From positions 62,001 through 126,000 of the forward strand of contig DASTYT010000047.1 in assembly GCA_035764725.1 (NCBI GenBank): DNA of 64,000 bases. Reading direction: 5' to 3'. Positions 32,769 to 41,392 of the stretch are shown here, in pieces. How positions within the stretch are numbered: position 1 is the stretch's first letter; each line of letters starts with the position of its first letter. Under the pieces are notes generated by a model. It searched no databases. It was not told the origin of the DNA and worked only from the letters and a program-made list of their open reading frames with translations. Both the position numbers and the translations under genes were made by a program. This DNA comes from Candidatus Methylomirabilota bacterium (GTDB lineage: Bacteria > Methylomirabilota > Methylomirabilia > Rokubacteriales > CSP1-6).

Positions 32769-33973
32769 CCCTTCCCCGCCTTCCATCCCTGCACGATGCC
32801 GCGCGCCTCGAGATCGCGGCGCTCGGCCTCGGTGTAGCCCAGCTCGACGAGAATGTCGGCCGTGTCCTGACCGAGGATGGGCGCGGCCTTGTCCACCGCG
32901 CCGGGCGTGTCGGAGAGCTTCACCGGGATGCCGAGCGCCTTGATGGGACCGGCGCCGGGGTGGATCAGGTCCACGACCATCTTGCGGGCGAGCGTCTGAG
33001 GATCGGCGAGCGCTTCGGCGTAGTCGTTGATGGGCCCGGCGGGCACGCCCTCCTTGTCGAGACGCTCCAGCCAGAACGCTCGCGGCTCGGTCACGGTCGT
33101 CTTCTCGATCTCGAGGATGAGGGCCTTGCGATGCTCGCGCCGCCCGGCGCCGGTGGCGAAGCGAGCGTCCTCGCCCAGGTCGGCGCGGCCGATCGCCCGG
33201 CAGAATCCGTCGTAGAGGCGGTCGTTGTTGGCGCCCACGGTGAAGTAGCCGTCGGCCGCCTTCAGGGCCTGATACGGGGCCGAGAGGCGGTGGGCGGAGC
33301 CCAGCGCCTTCGGGGTCTCGCCGGTCACCCAGTACTCGGTGGCCTCCCACACCGTGAGCGCCATCGCCGCTTCGAGCAGGGAGGTATCGACGAGCTGCCC
33401 CTGCCCCGTCCGCTCCCGGTACTCGAGTGCGCAGAGAATCCCGTAGGCGGAAAAGAGGCCGGCAGCCAGGTCGGAGAGGGGCACACCGGACTTGGCGGGC
33501 GCGCCGTCCTCGTCGCCGGTGACGCTGATCACCCCGCTCATGCCCTGGGCGATGAGATCGTAGCCACCCCGCGGCGCATACGGACCCGTTCCGCCGAAGC
33601 CACTTACGGCGCAGTAGATGAGCCGCGGGTTCACCTCGCTGAGCGCCGCGTAGCCCAGGCCCAGCCGCTCCGCGACGCCGGGCCGGTAATTCTGCACGAA
33701 CACATCCGCGGTCTTGACTAACCGCCTGACCAATTCCACCCCAGCCGGCTGCTTGAGATCCACCGCGAGGTCGCGCTTGCCGCGATTCATGGTCATGAAG
33801 GTCGCGCTGTGGCCGCGCTTGTGAACCGCGCCCAGGTGGCGGGTGGGCTCCCCCTCGCCCGGAGGCTCCAGCTTGATGACGTCGGCGCCGAGGTCGGCCA
33901 GGTTCATCGTGCAGTAGGGCGCCGCCATCGCCTGCGTGAAGTCGATGACGCGGAGGCCGTGCAGCGGCTTCAT
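32765..33973 (-). CDS. CaiB/BaiF family (class III) CoA transferase, copy 1
   Basis: A 402-residue class III CoA transferase. Family marks are RVIDFTQAMAAPYCTMNLADLGADVIKLEPPGEG at the start, VDLKQPAGVELVRRL, ENYRPG-like QNYRPGVAERLG, and GGYDLIAQGMSGV. The region of the catalytic aspartate of formyl-CoA transferase reads VDTSLLEAAMAL, with Glu. It moves CoA between carboxylic acids. Paralogous to the protein at 34649-35833 and separated from the gamma-carbonic-anhydrase gene by two repeat units. Confidence 0.88.
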   Translation of the reverse strand: MKPLHGLRVIDFTQAMAAPYCTMNLADLGADVIKLEPPGEGEPTRHLGAVHKRGHSATFMTMNRGKRDLAVDLKQPAGVELVRRLVKTADVFVQNYRPGVAERLGLGYAALSEVNPRLIYCAVSGFGGTGPYAPRGGYDLIAQGMSGVISVTGDEDGAPAKSGVPLSDLAAGLFSAYGILCALEYRERTGQGQLVDTSLLEAAMALTVWEATEYWVTGETPKALGSAHRLSAPYQALKAADGYFTVGANNDRLYDGFCRAIGRADLGEDARFATGAGRREHRKALILEIEKTTVTEPRAFWLERLDKEGVPAGPINDYAEALADPQTLARKMVVDLIHPGAGPIKALGIPVKLSDTPGAVDKAAPILGQDTADILVELGYTEAERRDLEARGIVQGWKAGKG

Positions 33974-33986
33974 CGTGTCAGGACCT

Positions 33987-34110
33987 CGCTCGCTCCGCTC
34001 GCGCAGGCATCATGTATCCGCTCGGCTCGCCTTCGGCTGCGCCTCGCCCGCTCGCTCCGCTCGCGCAGGCATCATGTATCCGCTCGGCTCGCCTTCGGCT
34101 GCGCCTCGCC
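33987..34110. repeat. Tandem pair of the dispersed 62-bp repeat (copies 4 and 5)
   Basis: Two head-to-tail 62-base units, 33987-34048 and 34049-34110, are identical at every base I compared. Each begins CGCTCGCTCCGCTCGCGCA, has a central ATCATGTATCCGCTCG and ends CTTCGGCTGCGCCTCGCC. The pair fills the 139-base gap between the two minus-strand genes. The identity of the tandem units suggests recent duplication or active homogenisation. Confidence 0.9.
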
Positions 34111-34112
34111 AA

Positions 34113-34652
34113 TCAACTGCCTTTCTGGTCGCGCACGTCCCAGACGCCGCGGTAGTCGCGGTGCCAGAGGTCGACGTACTCGATGGCGTTCTTGCGGATG
34201 TCGGCCAGCTCATCGTCCGACATCTTGCGGATGGGCTTGGCGGGCACGCCCATCACGAGCCACCCCGCGGGCACCACTTTCCCCTGCGGAACCACCGCGC
34301 CCGCGCCGACCTGGGCATTCTCCTCCACCACCGCGCCGGTCAGCACCACCGCCCCGATGCCGATGCGCACGTTGTCCATGATCGTGCACGCATGCACCAC
34401 GCAGCGGTGCCCGATGGTCACGCCGGCGCCCACGATGCAGGGGAACTCCGGCGTGACGTGGAGCACGGAATTGTCCTGCACGTTGGAGTTCTTGCCGAGA
34501 CGCACGTAGTTGTCCTGGTCGCCGCGGAGAATGCTGAACGGCCAGACGCTGGCCCCCTCGTCGATGGTGACGTCGCCGATGACCTGGGCGGCGATGTCGA
34601 CGAAGGCACCGGAGTGCACCTTCGGAGTGCGCCCGGGAACGGAGCGGATCAC
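34113..34652 (-). CDS. Gamma-carbonic-anhydrase-like hexapeptide-repeat protein (CaiE/PaaY-like)
   Basis: A 179-residue left-handed beta-helix protein with repeated hexapeptides (IGDVTIDEGASVWPFSIL onward). Metal-binding histidines H65, H82 and H87 are in the gamma-carbonic-anhydrase arrangement (HVTP, GHRCVVH). GTG 34652 overlaps the CoA-transferase stop as GTGA. In carnitine and phenylacetate pathways the relatives CaiE and PaaY accompany CoA-ester enzymes, so this may assist the neighbouring CoA transferases rather than hydrate carbon dioxide. Confidence 0.85.
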   Translation of the reverse strand: MIRSVPGRTPKVHSGAFVDIAAQVIGDVTIDEGASVWPFSILRGDQDNYVRLGKNSNVQDNSVLHVTPEFPCIVGAGVTIGHRCVVHACTIMDNVRIGIGAVVLTGAVVEENAQVGAGAVVPQGKVVPAGWLVMGVPAKPIRKMSDDELADIRKNAIEYVDLWHRDYRGVWDVRDQKGS

Positions 34653-35833
34653 GTGATCTTTCGCGCGTGGAGGGAGGCGATGTCGGATGGGGCATAGCCG
34701 AGGCCCCCGAGCACCGTGTCGGTGTCGGCGCCCAGCAAGGGGGCGGCGGCGCGGAGCGTCGCGGGCGAGCGCGAGAGCTTCACGGGATTGCCGAGCGCCT
34801 TCACGCGGCCGGCCTGCGGATGGTCGAGCTCCTGCACCATGCCGCGCGCCTGGGCGTGGGGATCGGCCTGGGCTTCGGGAATGCTGTAGATCGGTCCCGC
34901 GGGAATGCCGGCGGCCTCGCACCTCGCCAGCCAGTGGGCGCGCGTCTCCTTCCTCGTGGCGACCTCGATCTCCTTCTCGAGGGCGGGGCGATTCTTCACG
35001 CGGTCCCCCACGCCCTTGAAGCGCGGGTCCTGCGTCAGCTCGGGGCGGCCGATCAGCCCCGCGAAGATGGGCCAGAGCTTGGGATTGGCGGCGCCCACCG
35101 TGAAGTAGCCGTCGCTCGCGCGGAAGGCCTGGTAGGGCGCGTTCAGCCGATGCGCGGTGCCCAGGCGCTTGGGGATCTCGCCCGTGTACCAGTACTCCGT
35201 CGCCTCCCAGGCCGAGAGCGCGAGCGCGGCCTCGTAGAGCGAGGTGTCCACGCGCTGCCCCCGTCCGGTGATGCGACGCGCGCGAAGCGCGGCGAGAATG
35301 CCCAGCAGCGCGAAGAGCCCGGCGCCGAGATCGGCGATGGGCACGCCCACCTTCACGGGCGGTCCCCCGTCGCTGCCGGTGGCGCTCATGATGCCGGCCA
35401 TGCCCTGCGCGATCAGATCGTAGCCGCCGCGCGAGGCGTACGGGCCCGTCTGGCCGAAGCCGGACACCGAGCAGTAGATCAACCGTGGATTGACGGCGGC
35501 CAGCGTGTCGTAGTCCACGCCCAGCCGCGCCGCCACGCCGGGGCGATAGTTCTCGACGAGCACGTCCGCGGTGGCGACGAGGCGCTTGAGCACGGCCACG
35601 CCGTCCGGCTGCTTCAGGTCCAGCGTGATGCCCTTCTTGCCGCGGTTTACGGCGAGGAACGAGGCGCCGACGCCGGGCGCGACCTCCAGGCCCACGTGAC
35701 GCGCGTGCTCGCCCTCGGGGGGCTCGACCTTGATGACCTCCGCGCCCATGTCGGCGAGCAGCATGCTCGCGAAGGGGCCCGCCATCACCTGGGTCTGATC
35801 GATCACGCGAATCCCGTCGAGGGCGCCCGCCAT
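34649..35833 (-). CDS. CaiB/BaiF family (class III) CoA transferase, copy 2
   Basis: A 394-residue class III CoA transferase starting GIRVIDQTQVMAGPFASMLLADMGAEVIKVEPPEG, with VDLKQ-like LDLKQPDGVAVL, ENYRPGVAARLG and GGYDLIAQGMAGI. The catalytic-residue region reads VDTSLYEAALAL, again Glu rather than Asp. Close paralog of copy 1. ATG 35833 begins the fold exactly; the open frame upstream has no family sequence. It is coupled to the gamma-carbonic-anhydrase gene and divergent from the crotonase gene 74 bases away. Confidence 0.88.
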   Translation of the reverse strand: MAGALDGIRVIDQTQVMAGPFASMLLADMGAEVIKVEPPEGEHARHVGLEVAPGVGASFLAVNRGKKGITLDLKQPDGVAVLKRLVATADVLVENYRPGVAARLGVDYDTLAAVNPRLIYCSVSGFGQTGPYASRGGYDLIAQGMAGIMSATGSDGGPPVKVGVPIADLGAGLFALLGILAALRARRITGRGQRVDTSLYEAALALSAWEATEYWYTGEIPKRLGTAHRLNAPYQAFRASDGYFTVGAANPKLWPIFAGLIGRPELTQDPRFKGVGDRVKNRPALEKEIEVATRKETRAHWLARCEAAGIPAGPIYSIPEAQADPHAQARGMVQELDHPQAGRVKALGNPVKLSRSPATLRAAAPLLGADTDTVLGGLGYAPSDIASLHARKIT

Positions 35834-35907
35834 GGCGAGGCGTAGGCTAGCACGTTTCCGCGAGCGGGTGATATTCTCCGGCCACCACCGCATTCGAGGA
35901 GGCACCC

Positions 35908-36699
35908 GTGAGCACCCCCGGCACAAATCAGGACGCGCTCGTCACGCGTGATGGGCCCATCATGACCCTCACGTTCAACCGGCCGCAGACGCGCAACGCG
36001 ATGACGTGGGCGATGTACGACCGCCTGCTCGAGGCCTGCGAGGAGGTGGACGCCGACGACTCGATTCGCGTCCTCGTGCTCCGCGGCGCGGGCGGCAAGG
36101 CCTTCGTCGCCGGCACCGACATCAGCCAGTTCAAAGTGTTCGAGACGGCCGAGGACGGGCTCGCCTACGAGCGCGACGGCGCCGCCCGCTCCGCGCGGCT
36201 CGAGCGCGTGAAGAAGCCGGTGATCGCGCAGATCCAGGGCTTCGCGGTGGGCGGCGGCTTCAACCTCACCGCGTGCTGCGACCTCCGCATCGCCACCCCC
36301 GAGGCCAGGTTCGGCGCGCCCATCGCGCGCACGCTGGGCAACTGCCTCTCCATGGAGACCTACACGCGCTTCGTGGACCTCCTGGGCCCGTCCATCGTGA
36401 AGGACCTGATCTTCCGCGCCCGCTTCCTCACCGCCGCCGAGGCCCACGCCGCGGGGTACGTGCACGAGATCGTCGCGCCCGAGGAGATCGAGGCCCGCGT
36501 GAAGGCCATCGCGCTCGAGCTGGCGGAGCACGCGCCCATCACGCTGCAGGTCACCAAGGAGGCGCTGCGCCGCATCCGTGACCACCGCGGCGTGCCCGAC
36601 GGCGACGACCTGATCGCCCGCACCTACACCAGCGCCGACTTCCGGGAGGGCGCCGCCGCCTTCGTCGAGAAGCGGAAGCCGCGCTGGACGGGTAAGTAA
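35908..36699 (+). CDS. Crotonase superfamily protein lacking both hydratase glutamates
   Basis: A 263-residue enoyl-CoA hydratase/isomerase-fold protein with the oxyanion-hole motifs AFVAGTDISQF and GFAVGGGFNL. Where rat crotonase has Glu144 and Glu164, this protein has N119 (GGGFN) and I139 (FGAPI). Simple hydration of an enoyl-CoA is therefore unlikely, and another crotonase-fold reaction is probable. It starts with GTG after a strong GAGGAGG site. Divergent from the CoA transferase pair, which suggests a related CoA-ester pathway. Confidence 0.82.
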   Translation: MSTPGTNQDALVTRDGPIMTLTFNRPQTRNAMTWAMYDRLLEACEEVDADDSIRVLVLRGAGGKAFVAGTDISQFKVFETAEDGLAYERDGAARSARLERVKKPVIAQIQGFAVGGGFNLTACCDLRIATPEARFGAPIARTLGNCLSMETYTRFVDLLGPSIVKDLIFRARFLTAAEAHAAGYVHEIVAPEEIEARVKAIALELAEHAPITLQVTKEALRRIRDHRGVPDGDDLIARTYTSADFREGAAAFVEKRKPRWTGK

Positions 36700-36756
36700 G
36701 GATCGCGCTACGGTAGCGGCATTCCTCCATCACCCCGCTCCAGTGAGGATCCCGGC

Positions 36757-38469
36757 ATGAAGAAGACGGCTTCCATCGAGAGCACCGCCGACGCCTATCT
36801 CGAGCTGCTGGCCGCGCGCGGCGTGGACTTTCTCTTCGCCAACGCGGGCACGGACTTCGCCCCGCTCATCGAGGCCTACGCGCGGCGGCAGGCCAACGGC
36901 CTCGCCTGCCCCAAACCCATCACGGTGCCCCACGAGATCCCCGCGGTGGCGATGGCCCACGGCCACGCCATGGTGTCGGGGAAACCGCAGGCGGTGATGG
37001 TGCACGTCATCGTGGGCGCGGCCAATGCGCTGGGCGGCATCATCAACGCTGCGCGCTCGCAGGTGCCCATCCTCTTCACGGCCGGTCGCACGCCCATTAC
37101 CGAGGCGGGCATGGCGGGAAGCCGCGATCGCCCGATCCACTGGGCGCAGGAGGCCTTCGACCAGGGCGGTCTCGCCCGGGAGTTCGTGAAGTGGGACTAC
37201 GAGCTGCGCAACTTCGTCCAGCTCGAGACGGTGGTGGATCGCGCGCTGGCCATCGCGCGCAGCGAGCCGGCGGGCCCGGTCTACCTCACGCTGCCGCGTG
37301 AAGTCCTGGCCGAGCATCACGAGAGCTTCGAGTACGCCGACCCGTCCGCGCTGGCGCCCAACGGGCCCACCGTGGCCGGACCCGAGGAGATCGCCACCAC
37401 CGCGCGGCTCCTGGCGGGCGCGCGCAGCCCCATCATCCTGACCAAGGCGGGCGGCCGTGATCCGCGCGCGGTGCCCGCGCTGGTCGCGCTCGCGGAGACC
37501 CTCGGCGCGCCCGTATTCGAGGACTCCTTCCGCACGTATCTGAACTTCCCCCAGGATCATCCGTTGCACACCGGGTTCGATCCCGGCCCGCATCTGGCCA
37601 CCGCCGACGTGGTGCTGGTGGTCGAGGCCGACGCGCCCTGGTTCCCCGCGCTGCGCCAGCCTGGGCCCCAGGCCAGGATCATCCAGATCGGCCAGGACCC
37701 GCTCTACTCGCGCTATCCCGTGCGCGGCTTCCCCACCGACGGCGCGCTCGCCGGCGCCCCGCGGCTCACGCTCGCCGCGCTGGCCGCCGCGGTCAAGCCA
37801 TTGGTGGACGCGAAGGTCGTGGCGGAGCGGCGCAAGAAGTGGGAAGGCGAGGCCGCCCAGAATCGCACCGTGGTAGAAAAACGGGCCAATGCCGTGAGCA
37901 AGGATTCGCCCATCGACATGGCCTGGGCTTCGAAGTGCGTGGCCGACTGCGTGGACGACGACACCATCGTGGTGAACGAGTACGATCTCGACTCCTCCCA
38001 GACCCGCATGCGGGTGCCAGGCTCCTACTTCGCCTCCTCCCCGGCGGGTGGGCTCGGCTGGGCGCTGGGCGCGGCGCTTGGCGCCCGGCTCGCCGCCCCG
38101 GGCAAGACCGTGATCTCCTGCATGGGCGATGGCACCTACATCTTCGGCAGCCCCACCGCCAGCCACTGGGTGTCCCGCGCCTATCAGATTCCCGCGCTCT
38201 TCGTGATCTTCAACAACCGCGCGTGGAACGCGGTGAAGCGCTCCGTGGCCTCCCTTGCCAAGGATGGCTGGGCCATGCGGGCCGAGACCATGCCGCTCTA
38301 TCAGCTCGATCCCGCGCCGGACTACGAGATGGTCTGCCGGGCCTCGGGGGGCTGGGGCGAAAAGGTCGAAGATCCGGGGGCTTTGCCAGGGGTGCTGAAG
38401 AAGGCGCTGGATGTGGTGCGGAACGGGAAGCGTCAGGCCCTGGTGAACATCATCTGCAAGAAGCCGTAG
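36757..38469 (+). CDS. Thiamine diphosphate-dependent enzyme, acetolactate synthase-like
   Basis: A 570-residue three-domain ThDP enzyme. The catalytic glutamate E60 is in VPHEIPAVAMAHG, and the ThDP/magnesium motif runs from G457-D458-G459 to N486-N487. The middle domain is FAD-site-like but degenerate to my eye. The family covers acetolactate synthase, benzoylformate decarboxylase and oxalyl-CoA decarboxylase; substrate is open. No regulatory small subunit is nearby, arguing against a biosynthetic acetolactate synthase. Co-directional with the crotonase, 57 bases downstream. Confidence 0.85.
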   Translation: MKKTASIESTADAYLELLAARGVDFLFANAGTDFAPLIEAYARRQANGLACPKPITVPHEIPAVAMAHGHAMVSGKPQAVMVHVIVGAANALGGIINAARSQVPILFTAGRTPITEAGMAGSRDRPIHWAQEAFDQGGLAREFVKWDYELRNFVQLETVVDRALAIARSEPAGPVYLTLPREVLAEHHESFEYADPSALAPNGPTVAGPEEIATTARLLAGARSPIILTKAGGRDPRAVPALVALAETLGAPVFEDSFRTYLNFPQDHPLHTGFDPGPHLATADVVLVVEADAPWFPALRQPGPQARIIQIGQDPLYSRYPVRGFPTDGALAGAPRLTLAALAAAVKPLVDAKVVAERRKKWEGEAAQNRTVVEKRANAVSKDSPIDMAWASKCVADCVDDDTIVVNEYDLDSSQTRMRVPGSYFASSPAGGLGWALGAALGARLAAPGKTVISCMGDGTYIFGSPTASHWVSRAYQIPALFVIFNNRAWNAVKRSVASLAKDGWAMRAETMPLYQLDPAPDYEMVCRASGGWGEKVEDPGALPGVLKKALDVVRNGKRQALVNIICKKP

Positions 38470-38590
38470 GCGGAGAGGCGGGCTTGGTGCGGCGGCTCTC
38501 CCATCACTGGATGACTTCGTCTGCCTGCGCCAGGACCGATGGCCGGCGGTTCAGCATGGCGCCGATGAAGCCTAGATGCCCTGGCGTCAC

Positions 38591-39187
38591 TCATTCTGAT
38601 GCCGCGGCCGCGGCATGAACGAGCTCGGCCACCCACTTTGGGATCTGCACCGCTGGTGGGTTGGGTATCTGGCCACAGGGCTCGGGGACATCCGCCGAGT
38701 CGATGAGCCGCTCTGACTGAACGTCTCTGAGCTCGTAGTGAACCGAGCAGCCAAAGTGAACCGGCTCCTGTCCGAACGCCACGCGCGTTCCGCCATCGAC
38801 GAACTGCCACTTGAAGATCGGGAGTCCGATGCCGGTTAACCGATGCACCTTCCCATTGGCGTAGATGACGAGCTGAAGCGGGATGTCGTACGAGGTGCAG
38901 CAATTCTTGAATTCGGCTTGCGCACCCACTGCGGTCCGACCGGTTGAGATGATCGGGTTCGCGAACGCTGTCTGGTCGCTTTCTCTTCGCACGACGATCG
39001 TCCTGTGATCGGACGTGGTGATGACCAGACTACCCTCTGCATCGATCGCCACAGACTCGTAGGTCTCAACACGCCGCGCGTCAGCCGCTCGTGGCTGCGC
39101 CGGCGCACCTGCCGGCAGGAACAACAGCGCGAGGACTGCGTACACCACAGCACCCAGAGCCCTGTTCGTCGCCAAGGCGTTTTCCAT
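38591..39187 (-). CDS. Secreted hypothetical protein
   Basis: A 198-residue protein with a probable signal peptide (residues about 10-31, VVYAVLALLFLPAGAPAQP) and no recognised domain. The mature part is mostly beta with four cysteines (a CC pair in FKNCCTSYD, then C in FGCSVHY and EPCGQ), which may form disulfides. The C-terminus is Ala-rich. Its codon choice is less GC-biased than its neighbours, hinting at different ancestry. An upstream in-frame ATG exists but lacks support; ATG 39187 places the signal peptide at the start. Confidence 0.6.
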   Translation of the reverse strand: MENALATNRALGAVVYAVLALLFLPAGAPAQPRAADARRVETYESVAIDAEGSLVITTSDHRTIVVRRESDQTAFANPIISTGRTAVGAQAEFKNCCTSYDIPLQLVIYANGKVHRLTGIGLPIFKWQFVDGGTRVAFGQEPVHFGCSVHYELRDVQSERLIDSADVPEPCGQIPNPPAVQIPKWVAELVHAAAAASE

Positions 39188-39368
39188 CCCGTCGAGAATA
39201 CTCTGCTTTCCTGAATCGTGAGCGCGGGTGGTGTGGCGCGAGGCCGGGCTGGACGGCCAGGCGAATAGCGGCGGCAATTCGGCGGATCGGCCCGGTGGAA
39301 ACAGAGTAAAATTCGCGCGATCGAGGCGGAGGGGTCAACCATCTGCAAGCAGCCGTGAGGAGACGACC
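39188..39368. promoter_or_regulatory. Divergent intergenic region with a possible plus-strand promoter
   Basis: This 181-base gap separates the secreted hypothetical (minus) from the 2-hydroxyacid dehydrogenase operon (plus). A -10-like TAAAAT lies at 39307-39312, but no good -35 box is found at 16-18 bases. GAGGAG precedes ATG 39369. I see no repeat unit, RNA gene or additional coding frame here. Confidence 0.3.
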
Positions 39369-40376
39369 ATGAGGATCCTCGCCACCGGACCGAGCGGCCC
39401 CCCCGAGGAGCTGGAGGCGCTGCGGACCGCCGGCCACGAGCTCGTGATCGGCCGGCCCCTCGACATGCCCGGACGTCGCGCCTACACCACCACCGAGCTG
39501 ATCGAAGCGTGCCGGGACGTCGAGGTCGTCCTGGCCTCGCACCTGGAAACCATCTCCGCCGCCGTGCTGGGCGCGGCCCCGCGCCTCCGCTTGGTCATCG
39601 TGCCCTTCATCGGGACGGACAAGATCGACATCGCGGCCGCCTCGCGCCTGGGCATTCTCGTGGCCAACAGCCCGACGCCGGAGAACTTCGTCGCGGTCGC
39701 CGAGGCCACGATCGGCGTCACCCTGATGCTGCTCAAGCGCATCAAGCACAACGAGGCCAAGTTGCGTCACGGCGAGTGGGCCAAGCGTGAAGATCGGGGC
39801 GACTTCCTCTTCGGCAAGACGGTGGGCCTGATCGGCCTCGGCCGCATCGGCACCCACGTGTCGCGGCGCCTCGCGGGCTGGGACGTGCGGCTGCTCGCCT
39901 CCGACCCTTACGTGCCCCCCGCACGGGCGGCCCGGCTCGGGGTCACGCTGGTGGACCTGCCCACCCTGCTCGCGGAGTCGGACATCGTGTCGCTCCACTG
40001 CACGCTCACCGACGAGACCCGCGCGATCGTGGGCGAGAAGGAGCTGCGGCGCATGAAGCTGACCGCGCTCCTCATCAACACCGCGCGCGGCGAGGTGGTG
40101 GACGAGGAGGCGGTGGCCCGTGCCCTCAACGAGGGCTGGATCGCGGGGGCCGCGGTGGACGCCTTCGCGAAGGAGCCCCTGCCCCCCGACCACTGCTATC
40201 GGACCGTTGACCCCGAGCGGCTGATCCTCACGCCGCACAACATCGCCCACAGCGAGGCGGGCCGCCGCGCCAACCTGCGCCTCGCCCTGGATCAGGTCCT
40301 CGCGGTGGGGCGCGGCGAGGCGCCCGAGCACACCGTCAACCCCGATGCGGTCCCCCGCTGGAGAGGTAAGCGATGA
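39369..40376 (+). CDS. D-isomer-specific 2-hydroxyacid dehydrogenase
   Basis: A 335-residue NAD-dependent dehydrogenase. The Rossmann motif GLIGLGRIG begins at residue 153, and the catalytic Arg-Glu-His set is visible in NTARGEVVDEEA, the following acidic helix, and LTPHNIAHSE. It oxidises or reduces a D-2-hydroxy acid/2-oxo acid pair. ATG 39369 has GAGGAG upstream; the frame extends further without family sequence. Its stop overlaps the amidohydrolase start as ATGA, making it the first gene of a coupled operon. Confidence 0.9.
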   Translation: MRILATGPSGPPEELEALRTAGHELVIGRPLDMPGRRAYTTTELIEACRDVEVVLASHLETISAAVLGAAPRLRLVIVPFIGTDKIDIAAASRLGILVANSPTPENFVAVAEATIGVTLMLLKRIKHNEAKLRHGEWAKREDRGDFLFGKTVGLIGLGRIGTHVSRRLAGWDVRLLASDPYVPPARAARLGVTLVDLPTLLAESDIVSLHCTLTDETRAIVGEKELRRMKLTALLINTARGEVVDEEAVARALNEGWIAGAAVDAFAKEPLPPDHCYRTVDPERLILTPHNIAHSEAGRRANLRLALDQVLAVGRGEAPEHTVNPDAVPRWRGKR

Positions 40377-41392
40377 GCGCGTTCACGATCCTCGACGCCG
40401 ACGGCCACGTGACCGAGTCGCAGGAGCAGGTGTCCAAGTACCTCGACGACCGGCACAAGCGCCGCCCGCAGACCTTCTCCTTCTATCCCTGGGACGGCTG
40501 GGACCGGCGCCTGCTGGGCACGCTGGGGGACGCCGCGGGCAATGCGGAGGCCTGGCTCCGCGCGCTCGACAAGGGCGGGATGGAGCTGACCGTCCTCTAC
40601 CCGACGCTCGGGCTCTTCATGAGCTTTCTGCGCGACAAGGACTGGGCGGTGGCGCTCTGCAAGGCCTACAACACGATGCTCCACGAGGAGTTCGTGAAGG
40701 TGAGCCCGCGGCTGAAGGCGGTGGCGCTTCTGCCCGTACAGGAGCCGGCCGCGTGCGCCCCCGAGCTACGCCGCGCGGTGAAGGAGCTGGGCCTGTCGGG
40801 CGGCATGCTCCCCGCCGACGGCACGCATCTACTCGGCGATGCCGCCTATGATCCCGTCTACGCGGAGGCGGAGCGGCTCGGCGTACCGCTCGGCATCCAC
40901 GCCTCCGGCTCCCACCTCGGCGGGGCGGGCGTCGACATGTTCCCGCGCTTCATACAGGCGCACACGTGCTCGCATGCCTTCGGCCAGATGCGTCAGATCA
41001 CCTCGATGATCTTCGAGGGTGTGCCCGAGCGCTTCCCGAAGCTCAAGATCGCCTATCTCGAGGCCGGGTGCGGCTGGGCGCCCTACTGGATGGAGCGCAT
41101 GGACGACGAGTACGCCAAGCGCGCGGTGGAGGCCCCGGTGCTGAAGAAAGAGCCCAGCGCCTACTGCCGGAGCGGCAACATCTTCTTCTCCTGCGAGGCG
41201 GACGAGTGGCTGCTGCCCCAGGCGCTCAAGCTCGTCGGCGAGAACCAGATCGTCTACGCCTCCGACTTCCCCCACTGGGACAACTCCTACCCCGGCTCGA
41301 TCGACGAGATCCGCATGCGCGGCGACATGACCGACGCCCAGAAGCAGAAGGTCCTGGGCGACAACTGCCGGCGGCTCTACGGGCTCGCATGA
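40373..41392 (+). CDS. Amidohydrolase 2 / ACMSD-like metal-dependent hydrolase or decarboxylase
   Basis: A 339-residue TIM-barrel protein of the amidohydrolase-related family that includes aminocarboxymuconate-semialdehyde and gamma-resorcylate decarboxylases. It starts with the metal motif DADGH (residues 8-12), has a HASGSH strand, and ends with YASDFPHWD where the late metal aspartate sits. Members hydrolyse or non-oxidatively decarboxylate aromatic or cyclic acids. Coupled by ATGA to genes on both sides, and near a UbiD decarboxylase. Confidence 0.85.
   Translation: MSAFTILDADGHVTESQEQVSKYLDDRHKRRPQTFSFYPWDGWDRRLLGTLGDAAGNAEAWLRALDKGGMELTVLYPTLGLFMSFLRDKDWAVALCKAYNTMLHEEFVKVSPRLKAVALLPVQEPAACAPELRRAVKELGLSGGMLPADGTHLLGDAAYDPVYAEAERLGVPLGIHASGSHLGGAGVDMFPRFIQAHTCSHAFGQMRQITSMIFEGVPERFPKLKIAYLEAGCGWAPYWMERMDDEYAKRAVEAPVLKKEPSAYCRSGNIFFSCEADEWLLPQALKLVGENQIVYASDFPHWDNSYPGSIDEIRMRGDMTDAQKQKVLGDNCRRLYGLA

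Noticed and set aside
38599..38616. An 18-bp perfect palindrome ATGCCGCGGCCGCGGCAT between convergent genes
   Set aside because: It lies inside the Ala-rich 3' end of the secreted hypothetical and is explained by GCC/GCG alanine codons; no T-tract supports a terminator.
40966..41388. Upstream extension of the TrpX-like binding protein reading frame
   Set aside because: The extension is an arginine-rich shadow of the amidohydrolase gene; ATG 41389 places a clear signal peptide at the N-terminus.
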